A DNA stretch of 64,000 nucleotides. It comes from Sutcliffiella horikoshii. GTDB lineage: Bacteria; Bacillota; Bacilli; Bacillales; Bacillaceae_I. This document shows, one piece after another, positions 51,323 through 60,990 of this stretch (positions within the stretch are counted from its first letter, which is position 1; the number at the start of each line of letters is the position of its first letter). Under the pieces are notes generated by a model. It was not told the origin of the DNA. It did no database searches and was given only the letters and a program-made list of their open reading frames with translations. Both the position numbers and the translations under genes were made by a program. Where the stretch lies: contig NZ_RXZI01000001.1 in assembly GCF_021991925.1 (NCBI RefSeq), positions 558,001 through 622,000 of the forward strand. Reading direction: 5' to 3'.

Positions 51323-52342
51323 ATGAGAATTGCCATAGATGCAATGGGTGGCGATCATGCGCCAAAGTCGATTGTCGAAGGCGTCATGAAAGCAGTGGAG
51401 AAATACAATGATGTTACATACACCCTTGTTGGGGATGAAAATAAAATACGACCATTTTTAACTAATGATAAGAATATAAGCATCATACATACAGAAGAAG
51501 TCATTTTAGGGGATGAAGAACCGGTTAAAGCGGTTCGCCGCAAAAAGAATTCTTCCATGGTCCTGATGGCCAAAGAAATTAAGGAAGGAAGAGCGGATGC
51601 ATGTATCTCTGCGGGAAATACTGGCGCTTTAATGACAGCAGGCCTATTGATTGTTGGTCGCATCAAAGGAATTGAGAGGCCTGCCCTATCACCTACCTTA
51701 CCTACAGTTGATGGAAAAGGGTTCGTGATGCTCGATGTTGGAGCAAATGCAGATGCAAAACCAGAACACTTATTTCAATATGCGTTGATGGCTTCCATCT
51801 ATGCGGAGAAAGTGCGCGGAGTGAAGGCGCCACGGGTAGGTTTATTGAACGTCGGGACCGAGGACAAGAAAGGGAACGAGCTGGCAAAGGCTGCTTTTGA
51901 ATACATCAAAGAGTCCAATACGGTCCATTTTATTGGAAATGTGGAGGCGCGGGACTTGTTAAATGGAGTAGCGGATGTCGTGGTCACAGATGGATTTACC
52001 GGGAATGTTACGTTAAAAGCGATTGAAGGTACGGCATTATCCGTATTTACCATGCTAAAAGAAGCGCTAACCAGTGATCTGAAAAGCAAGATGGCTGCAG
52101 CGGTACTAAAGCCGAAACTGAAAACGATTAAAAATCAAATGGACTATTCCGAATACGGTGGAGCAGCTCTCTTCGGGCTCAAAGCACCGGTAGTAAAGGC
52201 TCATGGTTCATCTGATGCGAATGCTGTGTTCAATGCAATCCGACAAACCAGGGAAATGCTTGAAACGGATATGGTCGGAACAATCGCACAAACAATTGAG
52301 AAGATGGAGTTTGTGACAACACAAGAGAACGGAGGAGAATAA
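51323..52342 (+). CDS. plsX: Phosphate acyltransferase PlsX
   Basis: PlsX converts acyl-ACP to acyl-phosphate, the first step of phospholipid synthesis in Gram-positive bacteria. The 339-residue protein starts [15 protein letters not shown] and shows [46 protein letters not shown] and [11 protein letters not shown]. It is a peripheral membrane protein in the family. The stop shares one base with the fabD start (TAATG). Confidence 0.97.
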   Translation: MRIAIDAMGGDHAPKSIVEGVMKAVEKYNDVTYTLVGDENKIRPFLTNDKNISIIHTEEVILGDEEPVKAVRRKKNSSMVLMAKEIKEGRADACISAGNTGALMTAGLLIVGRIKGIERPALSPTLPTVDGKGFVMLDVGANADAKPEHLFQYALMASIYAEKVRGVKAPRVGLLNVGTEDKKGNELAKAAFEYIKESNTVHFIGNVEARDLLNGVADVVVTDGFTGNVTLKAIEGTALSVFTMLKEALTSDLKSKMAAAVLKPKLKTIKNQMDYSEYGGAALFGLKAPVVKAHGSSDANAVFNAIRQTREMLETDMVGTIAQTIEKMEFVTTQENGGE

Positions 52343-53298
52343 TGGGAAAGGTCGCATTTGTTTTTCCTGGTCAAGGCTCACAAACAGTAGGTATGGCCCA
52401 GGAGTTAGCCAAAGATTTTAATGAAGTTCAACATGTGATCGCACAAGCGGACGAAAAGCTTGGCTATAAGCTGTCAACGCTGATGTTCGAAGGTCCTCAA
52501 GAAGAACTCACTCTTACTTACAACGCCCAACCAGCCCTTTTGACATCAAGTATAGCCATTTTGCAAATGCTGAAAAAGGCGGGAATCAAGGCTGATTATG
52601 CTGCTGGTCACAGTCTGGGTGAATATTCTGCTTTGGTGGCCGCAGAAGCTATCCGTTTTGAAGATGCCGTTCAAACGGTTCATTTGCGTGGCAAGTACAT
52701 GGAAGAAGCAGTTCCGGCAGGCATTGGGTCCATGGCGGCTGTTTTAGGCCTTGAGGAGCAACTTTTAAAAGAGGCGTGTGAGGATGCATCTATAGAAGCA
52801 GGTCCTGTTCAACTTGCAAATCTAAACTGTCCAGGTCAGATTGTGATCTCAGGTACTACAGAAGGTGTAACTGCAGCCTCTGAAAAAGCAAAGGAGAAGG
52901 GTGCCAAGCGGGTTATTCCGTTGGTGGTCAGTGGACCATTTCACTCCAGCTTAATGAAACCGGCAGCCTCCAAGCTCGAAGACACACTATCATCGATAGA
53001 TATAAATGATGCAATCATTCCGGTCATAGCAAATGTGGATGCCGATGAGATGACTAACGCAACAGAAATCCCCGTTAAATTGGTGGAACAGCTCTACTCA
53101 CCTGTCAGGTGGGAACAATCTGTCCAAAAAATGATAGACCTCGGGGTGGATACTTTTATTGAAGTAGGTCCAGGAAAGGTGCTGTCAGGACTTATAAAAA
53201 AAGTGAATCGAAAAGTGATAACGATTCCGGTGTATGATAACGAAACACTGCAAAAAGCAATCGATCACTTTAAAGAGGGGGACACATCCAATGCTTAA
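52342..53298 (+). CDS. fabD: Malonyl-CoA:ACP transacylase
   Basis: It loads malonate onto acyl carrier protein. The 318-residue protein has FPGQGSQ (about 8-14), the nucleophile Ser91 in [10 protein letters not shown], the Arg of HLRGKYM and the catalytic His in GPFHSSLM. Its start overlaps the plsX stop by one base with GGAGGAG just upstream. Its end overlaps fabG by 8 bp. Confidence 0.97.
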   Translation: MGKVAFVFPGQGSQTVGMAQELAKDFNEVQHVIAQADEKLGYKLSTLMFEGPQEELTLTYNAQPALLTSSIAILQMLKKAGIKADYAAGHSLGEYSALVAAEAIRFEDAVQTVHLRGKYMEEAVPAGIGSMAAVLGLEEQLLKEACEDASIEAGPVQLANLNCPGQIVISGTTEGVTAASEKAKEKGAKRVIPLVVSGPFHSSLMKPAASKLEDTLSSIDINDAIIPVIANVDADEMTNATEIPVKLVEQLYSPVRWEQSVQKMIDLGVDTFIEVGPGKVLSGLIKKVNRKVITIPVYDNETLQKAIDHFKEGDTSNA

Positions 53299-54031
53299 AG
53301 GAAAAACTGCGGTTGTAACGGGGGCTTCCCGTGGAATCGGACGTGCTGTAGCACTAGAACTTGCCGAAAAAGGTGCCAATGTGGTTGTTAACTACTCAGG
53401 AAGTGAAGCAAAAGCACATGAGGTAGTGGAAGCAATCAAAGAGATGGGTGGCGAGGCCATCGCAGTCCGTGCAAATGTCGGTAACATGGAAGATGTGCAA
53501 GCGATGATGAAAAAAGCACTTGCTCAATTCGAGACCATTGATATTTTGGTGAATAATGCAGGAATTACACGTGATAACCTATTGATGCGCATGAAGGAAG
53601 ACGAGTGGGATGATGTGATCAATATCAACCTGAAGGGTGTATTCAATGCGACAAAAGCGGTTACCCGTCAAATGATGAAGCAGCGTTCCGGCAGAATCAT
53701 CAATGTCGCATCCATCGTTGGAGTAATGGGAAATGCAGGTCAAGCAAACTATGTAGCGGCAAAAGCTGGCGTAATCGGGCTGACGAAATCTACTGCCCGT
53801 GAACTTGCTTCCCGCCACATTACGGTCAATGCCATTGCACCAGGCTTCATCACAACGGATATGACGGACAAATTAACAGAAGAAGTAAAAGCGGAAATGC
53901 TGAAGCAAATCCCCCTTGCGAGATTTGGAGAAGCGAAAGACATCGCTTCTGTCGTTTCTTTCCTGGCTTCGGAAAAAAGTGCCTACATCACCGGCCAAAC
54001 CCTCCACGTCGACGGCGGAATGGTGATGTAA
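53291..54031 (+). CDS. fabG: 3-oxoacyl-ACP reductase
   Basis: This NADPH-dependent short-chain dehydrogenase reduces 3-ketoacyl-ACP. The start at 53291 ([15 protein letters not shown]) follows GAGGGGG at 53275-53281; an ATG at 53234 in fabD is rejected. The 246-residue protein has TGASRGIG (10-17), NNAG, the Ser of VASIVG, the catalytic YVAAK and the C-terminal [13 protein letters not shown]. In this genome a 540-bp block of tandem repeats separates it from acpP, which normally follows directly. Confidence 0.97.
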   Translation: MLKGKTAVVTGASRGIGRAVALELAEKGANVVVNYSGSEAKAHEVVEAIKEMGGEAIAVRANVGNMEDVQAMMKKALAQFETIDILVNNAGITRDNLLMRMKEDEWDDVININLKGVFNATKAVTRQMMKQRSGRIINVASIVGVMGNAGQANYVAAKAGVIGLTKSTARELASRHITVNAIAPGFITTDMTDKLTEEVKAEMLKQIPLARFGEAKDIASVVSFLASEKSAYITGQTLHVDGGMVM

Positions 54032-54039
54032 TTACTGAA

Positions 54040-54515
54040 AAAATTCCCCCTTGTTGACTGAAGTGCAGGGTGAGAGACTCCTGCGGGAGGTAGCGGTAGC
54101 TTGAGTCCCCGCAACGAAGTGAGGAGGCTCAAGCACCGCCCCGCGAAAAACGAACACCCGGAACGGAAGGAAACAGGAGTAAACCGGAACAAAAATACTA
54201 TAAGAGTTCCCCCCTGTTGACTGAAGTGCAGGGTTAGAGACTCCTGCGGGAGGTAGCGGTAGCTTGAGACCCCGCAACGAAGTGAGGAGGCTCAAGCACC
54301 GCCCCGCGGAAAGCGAACACCCGGAACGGAAGGAAACAGGAGTAAACCGGAACAAATATACTATAGTAGTTTCCCCTGTTGACTGAAGTGCAGGGTGAGA
54401 GACTCCTGCGGGAGGTAGCGATAGGTTGAGACCCCGCAACGAAATGAGGAGGCTCAAGCACCGTCCCGCGGAAAACGAACACCTGGAACGGAAGTCATCA
54501 GGAGTGTGAAAGCAA
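54040..54515. repeat. Three tandem copies of the GC-rich hairpin repeat
   Basis: Units begin at about 54051, 54215 and 54376 (periods 164 and 161 bp). Each runs from TTGACTGAAGTGCAGGG to a GGAACGGAAG tail; units 1 and 2 continue with GAAACAGGAGTAAACCGGAA. Each contains GACTCCTGCGGGAGG, GCGGTAGCTTGAG paired with CTCAAGCACCGC, and CCGCGGAAAGCGAACAC (small changes between units). Open frames across it on the - strand are repeat artefacts. It fills the 542-bp gap between fabG and acpP. Confidence 0.92.
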
Positions 54516-54573
54516 TAAAACACTAGTTTTTTAAAACCAAATTCACTATAATACTTGAGGGGAGGTGAAAGTT

Positions 54574-54807
54574 ATGGCAGATGTATTAGAGCGTGTAACA
54601 AAGATCATTGTTGATCGTTTAGGTGTAGACGAGTCCGAGGTGAATCTTGATTCTAAATTCAAAGACGATTTAGGTGCTGATTCTCTTGATGTAGTGGAAC
54701 TAGTGATGGAGCTTGAAGATGAGTTTGACATGGAAATCTCAGACGACGAAGCGGAAAACATTACAACAGTTGCCGATGCGGTGAACTACATAAAAGCGAA
54801 CGCTTAA
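54574..54807 (+). CDS. acpP: Acyl carrier protein
   Basis: This 77-residue acidic four-helix protein carries fatty-acyl intermediates on phosphopantetheine. The start at 54574 ([17 protein letters not shown]) follows GGGGAGGTGA. The attachment site is Ser37 in [10 protein letters not shown]. The gene is preceded by repeats rather than by fabG directly, so it may be transcribed both by read-through and from a local promoter. Two stacked terminators follow, fitting the high expression of acpP. Confidence 0.97.
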   Translation: MADVLERVTKIIVDRLGVDESEVNLDSKFKDDLGADSLDVVELVMELEDEFDMEISDDEAENITTVADAVNYIKANA

Positions 54808-54820
54808 TAGCTTTCTTTCT

Positions 54821-54868
54821 GGTCCCCCTAGTGGGACCACTTTTTTGTCCCACTCTGGTGGGACTTTT
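54821..54868 (+). terminator. Two consecutive terminators after acpP
   Basis: The first hairpin is GGTCCC/GGGACC (54821-54838) followed by six T residues. The second is GTCCCAC/GTGGGAC (54847-54864) followed by a T-rich run. The two stems are related in sequence. Confidence 0.85.
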
Positions 54869-54877
54869 TATTTTTTT

Positions 54878-55059
54878 GGCTCTGTTAAAGCATACTATTG
54901 ATATTTGCAACAACCTAGCTGTTGATTGTAGCAAAAGGCGAAGACTCTTGCGGGGGAGTAGCGACATTCTTGAGACCCCGCAGTGAAATCAGGAGGCTCA
55001 AGGTCGTCCCGCGGAAAGCGAAGACTAGTGCGGATATCAACAGCGGCGATTAACAGAGC
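54878..55059. mobile_element. MITE-like element with GC-rich hairpin core (copy 2)
   Basis: This 182-bp relative of the 2849 element starts GGCTCTGTTAAAGCATACT and ends ATTAACAGAGC. The inner words CTAGCTGTTGATTG and ATCAACAGCG are conserved. The hairpin arms here are GCGAC..TTGAG and CTCAAG-GTCGT. No clear target duplication remains. It lies in the acpP-rnc gap (451 bp); the rest of the gap is AT-rich and includes the rnc promoter candidate. Confidence 0.8.
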
Positions 55060-55147
55060 ATAGGGGAAAATAAAGTAGTTTGATGTCAGATCCGTTACAA
55101 TTATCCATAAAAATGAAAGGAATCTGCTCAAATGTGAAACTTGCTAT

Positions 55148-55175
55148 TTGTATCCTCTTCATAATTTGTTAAAAT
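55148..55175 (+). promoter_or_regulatory. Possible sigma-A promoter of rnc
   Basis: TTGTAT (55148-55153) and TAAAAT (55170-55175) are 16 bp apart. This follows the acpP terminators and the repeat, where a new promoter is needed. Confidence 0.4.
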
Positions 55176-55258
55176 AGTAATGTTATACAACTTTCATCAT
55201 CCCAAAGAGAATGTTGCCATCTTAGTGAAAGAAGATTGTATGTTGGAGGCTCCTTTAC

Positions 55259-56002
55259 ATGACTAGGAATAGAAGTAGGATAAATGAAATGAAAAATGAA
55301 GCAATCAGAAAGAATTTTGCTTTTCTACAAGATAATTTAGGAGTTCAGTTTCAAAATGAGAAACTGTTATATCAAGCTTTCACCCATTCATCCTATGTGA
55401 ATGAGCATCGGAGAAAACCTTACGAAGATAATGAACGATTGGAGTTTCTAGGAGATGCTGTTCTAGAGTTGACTATTTCACAGTTTCTTTATAAGAAATA
55501 CCCTATGATGAGTGAAGGTCAATTGACAAAACTAAGAGCATCCATTGTATGCGAACCATCCCTCGTTTCATTTGCAAATGATCTTTCGTTTGGAAAGTAT
55601 GTATTGCTTGGAAAGGGAGAGGAGATCACTGGTGGACGGGCCAGACCAGCTTTGCTTGCCGATGTATTTGAAGCATTTATCGGTGCATTATATCTGGATC
55701 TTGGACTGGATACTGTATTCCAATTCCTTGAAAAGTATGTATACCCTAAGATTAATGAAGGTGCTTTTTCTCATGTGATGGATTTCAAAAGTCAGTTACA
55801 GGAGATGATCCAGCGTAATGCGCTTGGTGTCATCGAATATGAAGTGCTTGAAGAAAAGGGACCGGCGCATAACAGGGAGTTTGTATCCAAAGTCTCTTTG
55901 AATAAAGAAGAGATGGGGATAGGTGTGGGCCGTTCCAAAAAAGAAGCGGAACAACACGCCGCTCAGGTTGCTCTTCAGAAGCTGAAACAAGCCAAAAAGT
56001 GA
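55259..56002 (+). CDS. rnc: Ribonuclease III
   Basis: This double-stranded RNA endonuclease processes rRNA and other RNAs. In the 247-residue protein the RNase III domain (about 20-165) has the signature [14 protein letters not shown] and [15 protein letters not shown]-terminal dsRNA-binding domain (about 175-245) contains [24 protein letters not shown] and [22 protein letters not shown] at 55242-55249 precedes the ATG. It lies before smc and ftsY as in B. subtilis. Confidence 0.97.
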   Translation: MTRNRSRINEMKNEAIRKNFAFLQDNLGVQFQNEKLLYQAFTHSSYVNEHRRKPYEDNERLEFLGDAVLELTISQFLYKKYPMMSEGQLTKLRASIVCEPSLVSFANDLSFGKYVLLGKGEEITGGRARPALLADVFEAFIGALYLDLGLDTVFQFLEKYVYPKINEGAFSHVMDFKSQLQEMIQRNALGVIEYEVLEEKGPAHNREFVSKVSLNKEEMGIGVGRSKKEAEQHAAQVALQKLKQAKK

Positions 56003-56007
56003 AAGTG

Positions 56008-56055
56008 TGAGCGATCTGAGGGTGCACAGGTGTGCCTGAACGGTCGCTTCTTTTC
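56008..56055 (+). terminator. Possible terminator after rnc
   Basis: GAGCGATC and GGTCGCTTC can pair around an inner hairpin, followed by TTTT. The inner GGGTGCACAGGTGTGCC part can also fold. Confidence 0.5.
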
Positions 56056-56060
56056 CAGTT

Positions 56061-56242
56061 GGCTCTTTTCGTAAACTTTGTTGCTTTTTCGTATGTATAC
56101 ATCAACCGTTATTTTCCTTACTGTCGTGCTCTTTTCCCTGCTACTTAAGAAACTACTTGCACCTTTTGGAGTATGTAAGCAGTAAAAAGTCCAATTGCCG
56201 ACTTTTTACAAGTAAATAGCAACAATCTTTGAGAAAAGAGCC
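56061..56242. mobile_element. MITE-like element, second family
   Basis: This 182-bp non-coding element has 24-bp terminal inverted repeats matching at 20 positions: GGCTCTTTTC..TTTGTTGC at the left and GCAACAA..GAAAAGAGCC at the right. It is flanked by TTCCAGTT (56053-56060) and TTCCAATT (56243-56250), an 8-bp direct repeat with one mismatch. The interior is AT-rich and unrelated to the GC-rich family. It fills most of the 308-bp gap between rnc and smc. Confidence 0.75.
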
Positions 56243-56310
56243 TTCCAATTACATAGTTATAGGCAATAACCAACCAAAGAAATTTTATGAGTGTAGATGA
56301 GGTGAGGAGT

Positions 56311-59300
56311 ATGTACCTCAAACGATTAGAAGTAGTAGGATTTAAGTCGTTTGCTGAAAAGATATCCGTTGACTTTGTTCCAGGCGTCACAGCTGTGGTA
56401 GGGCCGAATGGAAGCGGAAAAAGTAATATTATAGATGCCATCAGGTGGGTCCTTGGGGAACAATCAGCCAAATCCCTTCGTGGTTCCAAAATGGAAGATA
56501 TCATTTTTGCCGGGAGTGATAGCAGGAAGGCTTTAAATATGGCAGAGGTGACCTTGACACTTGACAACAGTAACCGCATTCTTCCGATTGATTATATGGA
56601 AGTGAGTGTCACAAGAAGAGCCCTGCGTTCAGGAGATAGTGAATTCCTGATAAACAAGCAGACATGCCGGCTCAAGGATATTGTCGATCTGTTTATGGAT
56701 TCAGGTCTCGGCAAAGAGGCATTCTCGATCATCAGTCAGGGAAAAGTCGAAGAAATCCTTAGCAGTAAATCGGAGGAGCGCCGCAGTATTTTTGAAGAGG
56801 CGGCAGGAGTCCTCAAATACAAATCAAGAAAAAAGAAGGCAGAAAGTAAGTTATGGGATACACAGGAAAACCTGAATCGGGTCTCCGACATTTTACATGA
56901 GTTGGAAGGTCAAGTCGAGCCACTGAAAATCCAGGCATCCATTGCTAAGGACTATTTGGAGAAAAAAGAGGAGCTAGAACAGATCGAAGTCGGTGTGACG
57001 GTCTACGAAATTGAGGAGTTGCACCAAAAGTGGGAACAGAATTCCTTGGAAGTGAAGAACAGTTCGGAAAAAGAGCTGCACCTATCTGCCGAGCTATCCC
57101 AAAAAGAAGCAACCCTTGAAAAATATAAAGACCAAGTAGCTGCTTTGGATGAATCCATCGATTCCTTGCAACAGGCCCTACTTGTAGCAAGTTCCGAGCT
57201 TGAGAAACTTGAAGGCAGGAAAGAAGTGCTCAAGGAACGCAAGAAGAATGCCACTACGAACCGGGCGCAATTGGAAAAAACGTCAGTGGAACTTGCCGAA
57301 TTCATCCAAGTCCAAAAGGAAAAACTGAAAACTGAAAGTGGTCTTTTGGATGTACTCCGTAAGGAATTGGTATTGACCGAACAGCACCTGAAAGAAAAGC
57401 AGGTCATCAACGAACAGTTCGACCAGAACATCGAAGAGAAAATTGATGCCTTAAAGAGCGAATATATTGAACTACTAAATAAACAGGCTTCCATTCGTAA
57501 TGAATTTTCTTATTTAGAACAACAGGAAAAACAAGAAGGGATGAAAGTCTCCCGTCTTGATGAGGGCAACCGAAAGTATGTGGAGATGCGCACATCTACA
57601 CAAGCGAAAAAGGAAAAGGTGCTCACAGACCAGAAAAAAGTTCAAGAAGAGCTGAATCAAACAGTTGACCTCTTCAGGACAGAGCAGGGTGCACTTGAGC
57701 AGTACAAGCAGTCCTATCAGAAGAAGGAGACTACCCTGTATCAGGCCTATCAATTCCTGCAACAGACCCGTGCCAGAAAAGAAATGTTAGAGACCATGCA
57801 GGGGGATTTCACTGGCTTCTTCCAAGGAGTAAAAGAAATCCTGAAGGCTAGGGATGAAAGCAGGCTCACGGGGATCAAAGGGGCTGTCGCGGAGATAATC
57901 CAAGTAAAACAGGATGTGGAAACAGCTATCGAGATTGCTCTTGGTAGTGCGACACAGCATATCGTGGTGGATAATGAACAGAATGCCAGGACTTCCATCC
58001 AGTACTTAAAGAAGAATGGATTTGGCCGTGCGACTTTCCTCCCGATGACAGTCATGAAGCCTCGTACATTATCTGACTATCAAGTGAACCAAATCAGTCA
58101 GCATGAAGCCTTTGTTGGAATAGCGGCTACCCTGGTGGATTATGATCCATCCTTTGAAAATATCGTTTATAATCTTTTGGGAACGATCGTCATAGCGAAA
58201 GATTTGAAAGGGGCGAATGCACTTGCTGGAATCCTTCAGCACCGCTTCAGAATCGTGACGCTTGAGGGGGATGTCGTTAATCCTGGTGGTTCCATGACAG
58301 GCGGGGCTGTTAAGCAGAAATCGAACTCGCTATTGAGCCGGGGGCGGGAGCTTGAGTCCATCTCAGCAAAGCTAGAAGAGATGGAAAATAAAACAGCTCT
58401 CTTAGAAGACCAAGTAAAGACGTTAAAGAAAAAAATTGAAGAGAAAGAAATACAAGTGATGGAACTTAAAGGCTCTGGGGAAGAGCTGAGATACAAGGAA
58501 CAGCAAGTTACTAGTCTTCTTAGGGAAGTGGAACTAGAAGAGAAGAACATCAATGAGCATTTAAGCTTGTATGATTATGAAAAACAACAACTAAGTACTT
58601 CGATACAAAGTGCCGGTGACAGAAAAGTAAAACTGAAAACCGAATTGAACAACGTTGGGGTCCAGATAGTTGCGCTAGATAAGGAAATTGCAGACCTCAA
58701 CTCTTTGAAGGTGGAGCAGCATGCAACCAAAGAAACCGTTCAACAAGAATTAACACATCTAAAAGTCGAGTATGCGAGTAAGAAAGAGAAGCTTCTTAAT
58801 CAGTCAGAAAAGGTAGAGACCTTAGCAACTGACCTTGAACATGCACAAGAGAGGCTGACAGAGATACAGGAAGACCTTGCTCTATTGCAAAGCGAAATGA
58901 ATGATAATTCCTCAGGGGAACAGAAACTAGAAGTAGCAGCAGAGGAAAAGCTGCATGATAAAAACACCACCATGAAGTTGATAGCAGAACGCCGTGCAGA
59001 ACGATTATCTTTTTATGAAAAAGTAGAGCAAGAGGAACTTGAGCTGAAAGAATTGAAGCGTCAGTACAAGCAGCTTGCAGAGGTGCTGAAGGCAGAAGAG
59101 GTGAAGCTTAACCGTCTTGATGTGGAGCTGGATAATAGACTTCATCATTTAAGGGAAGAGTATATGCTGTCCTTTGAAGCGGCGAAAGAAGACTATCCAC
59201 TAGAAATTGATATTGACGAGGCGAGGAAAAAAGTGAGGCTGATCAAGCTTGCAATCGAGGAGCTGGGAACGGTCAACATAGCTGCAATCGAGGAATATGA

Positions 59301-59877
59301 ACGGGTCAGCGAACGCTATACTTTCCTAAAGGAACAGAAGGATGACCTTCAGGAAGCAAAAGATACACTTTTCCAGGTCATCGGAGAGATGGACGAGGAA
59401 ATGAAAAAGCGCTTTGAAACGACCTTCACCAATATTCGTGCACACTTTCATGATGTATTCAGATCCTTGTTTGGTGGCGGGAGAGCGGACCTTGTCTTAA
59501 CCGACCCAACGGACATGTTGAATACGGGGGTGGATATCGTAGCACAGCCTCCGGGCAAAAAGCTTCAGAATCTTGGCCTTTTATCAGGGGGAGAAAGAGC
59601 GTTGACGGCCATTGCATTACTATTCTCCATCCTGAAAGTAAGACCCGTGCCATTTTGCATCTTGGATGAAGTGGAAGCGGCTCTTGATGAAGCCAACGTT
59701 CATCGTTTTGCCCAGTATTTGAAGCAGTTCAGTGAAGACACGCAGTTCATCGTCATCACACACCGTAAAGGTACAATGGAATTCAGTGATGTCCTATACG
59801 GGGTGACGATGCAAGAATCTGGTGTATCCAAACTGGTTTCAGTCCGTTTGGAAGAATCGAAAGAACTTGTTCAATAG
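56311..59877 (+). CDS. smc: Chromosome condensation protein SMC
   Basis: This structural-maintenance-of-chromosomes ATPase organises the nucleoid with ScpA and ScpB. The start at 56311 (MYLKRLEVVGFKSFA) follows GAGGTGAGGAG; an ATG at 56287 is in frame but lacks a site. It has 1188 residues. The Walker A GPNGSGKSNIIDAIRW lies near residue 32. Two long coiled coils flank a hinge (about 500-670, TGIKGAVAEIIQV and NPGGSMTGGAV). The C-terminal ABC signature LLSGGERALTA and Walker B FCILDEVEAALDE close the head. Confidence 0.98.
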   Translation: MYLKRLEVVGFKSFAEKISVDFVPGVTAVVGPNGSGKSNIIDAIRWVLGEQSAKSLRGSKMEDIIFAGSDSRKALNMAEVTLTLDNSNRILPIDYMEVSVTRRALRSGDSEFLINKQTCRLKDIVDLFMDSGLGKEAFSIISQGKVEEILSSKSEERRSIFEEAAGVLKYKSRKKKAESKLWDTQENLNRVSDILHELEGQVEPLKIQASIAKDYLEKKEELEQIEVGVTVYEIEELHQKWEQNSLEVKNSSEKELHLSAELSQKEATLEKYKDQVAALDESIDSLQQALLVASSELEKLEGRKEVLKERKKNATTNRAQLEKTSVELAEFIQVQKEKLKTESGLLDVLRKELVLTEQHLKEKQVINEQFDQNIEEKIDALKSEYIELLNKQASIRNEFSYLEQQEKQEGMKVSRLDEGNRKYVEMRTSTQAKKEKVLTDQKKVQEELNQTVDLFRTEQGALEQYKQSYQKKETTLYQAYQFLQQTRARKEMLETMQGDFTGFFQGVKEILKARDESRLTGIKGAVAEIIQVKQDVETAIEIALGSATQHIVVDNEQNARTSIQYLKKNGFGRATFLPMTVMKPRTLSDYQVNQISQHEAFVGIAATLVDYDPSFENIVYNLLGTIVIAKDLKGANALAGILQHRFRIVTLEGDVVNPGGSMTGGAVKQKSNSLLSRGRELESISAKLEEMENKTALLEDQVKTLKKKIEEKEIQVMELKGSGEELRYKEQQVTSLLREVELEEKNINEHLSLYDYEKQQLSTSIQSAGDRKVKLKTELNNVGVQIVALDKEIADLNSLKVEQHATKETVQQELTHLKVEYASKKEKLLNQSEKVETLATDLEHAQERLTEIQEDLALLQSEMNDNSSGEQKLEVAAEEKLHDKNTTMKLIAERRAERLSFYEKVEQEELELKELKRQYKQLAEVLKAEEVKLNRLDVELDNRLHHLREEYMLSFEAAKEDYPLEIDIDEARKKVRLIKLAIEELGTVNIAAIEEYERVSERYTFLKEQKDDLQEAKDTLFQVIGEMDEEMKKRFETTFTNIRAHFHDVFRSLFGGGRADLVLTDPTDMLNTGVDIVAQPPGKKLQNLGLLSGGERALTAIALLFSILKVRPVPFCILDEVEAALDEANVHRFAQYLKQFSEDTQFIVITHRKGTMEFSDVLYGVTMQESGVSKLVSVRLEESKELVQ

Positions 59878-59895
59878 AGAGGAAGAGAATAGAAG

Positions 59896-60894
59896 ATGAG
59901 TTTTTTTAAAAAATTGAAAGACAAACTTACTAATCAAACAGAGTCTGTGACGGAAAAATTCAGAGAGGGGTTAACCAAAACACGTGACTCCTTTTCTGGA
60001 AAAGTAAACGATCTTGTTGCACGCTACCGTAAAGTGGATGAGGATTTCTTTGAAGAATTGGAAGAAATCCTCATTGGAGCGGACGTTGGTGTAAATACAG
60101 TGATGGAATTGATCGACGAGCTTAGAATGGAAGTGAAACGCCGTAATATCCAAGATCCACTTGAGGTGCAGAGTGTCATTTCTGAAAAGCTTGTGGAAAT
60201 TTATGAGTCAGGTGAAGAAATTTCCCCGAGTATCAACTTTCAGCAAGATGGCTTGACTGTCGTACTTGTAGTAGGGGTCAATGGAGTCGGCAAAACCACT
60301 TCGATTGGAAAGATCGCCAAAAAGCTGAAACAGGATGGCAAGAGTGTCCTGCTTGCAGCAGGAGATACTTTCCGTGCAGGTGCGATTGAACAGCTTGAAG
60401 TATGGGGGGATCGTGTAGGCGTTGACGTCATCAAGCAATCGGCTGGTTCTGACCCGGCGGCGGTCATGTATGATGCCCTCCAAGCGGCAAAAGCGCGTAA
60501 AGTGGATGTACTACTTTGCGATACAGCCGGGCGTTTACAAAATAAAGTAAACTTGATGAAGGAACTTGAAAAGGTGAAGCGGGTAATAGAACGCGAAGTA
60601 CCTGGAGCACCTCATGAAGTCCTGCTTGTATTGGATGCCACCACTGGCCAGAATGCCCTTAGTCAGGCAAAGATCTTCTCTGAAGCAACGAATGTAACAG
60701 GGATTGTGTTGACGAAGCTAGACGGTACAGCTAAAGGTGGAATTGTACTAGCTATACGAAACGAAATGCGCATTCCAGTCAAGTTTGTTGGCTTGGGTGA
60801 AAAAGCTGATGATCTACAAGAGTTTAATGCAGAGCAGTATGTGTACGGATTATTTGCAGATATGATGGAAAAAGAAGAAGCACAAGAAAGCTAA
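59896..60894 (+). CDS. ftsY: Signal recognition particle receptor FtsY
   Basis: FtsY is the membrane-associated SRP receptor GTPase. The 332-residue protein has a short charged N-terminal region. An NG domain follows: an N helical bundle (about 25-110), P-loop GVNGVGKTTSIGKIA (about 125-139), DTFRAGAIEQL, DTAGRLQNK, TKLDGTAKGG and the closing GLGEKADDL. It pairs functionally with ffh encoded 1 kb downstream. Short spacing after smc (18 bp) suggests one operon. Confidence 0.98.
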   Translation: MSFFKKLKDKLTNQTESVTEKFREGLTKTRDSFSGKVNDLVARYRKVDEDFFEELEEILIGADVGVNTVMELIDELRMEVKRRNIQDPLEVQSVISEKLVEIYESGEEISPSINFQQDGLTVVLVVGVNGVGKTTSIGKIAKKLKQDGKSVLLAAGDTFRAGAIEQLEVWGDRVGVDVIKQSAGSDPAAVMYDALQAAKARKVDVLLCDTAGRLQNKVNLMKELEKVKRVIEREVPGAPHEVLLVLDATTGQNALSQAKIFSEATNVTGIVLTKLDGTAKGGIVLAIRNEMRIPVKFVGLGEKADDLQEFNAEQYVYGLFADMMEKEEAQES

Positions 60895-60915
60895 AACCAT
60901 ACGATATTCTTCCCC

Positions 60916-60947
60916 GCCGCCCCTCTAATCAGAAGGGCGGCTTTTTT
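60916..60947 (+). terminator. Rho-independent terminator after ftsY
   Basis: GCCGCCC and GGGCGGC form a stem followed by TTTTTT. Confidence 0.9.
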
Positions 60948-60990
60948 AACATAGCCAAATAGAAAAGAAATTATGGGAAGTACTTGATTC

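Noticed and set aside
54032-54523. Long open frames on the - strand across the fabG-acpP gap with internally repeated protein sequence
   Set aside because: They are translations of the three non-coding hairpin repeats; no ribosome-binding site, and repeat copies elsewhere do not keep the frame.
57003-57494. 163-codon open frame on the - strand inside smc
   Set aside because: It is antisense to coiled-coil coding sequence with no start signals; a common artefact of Glu/Lys-rich genes.
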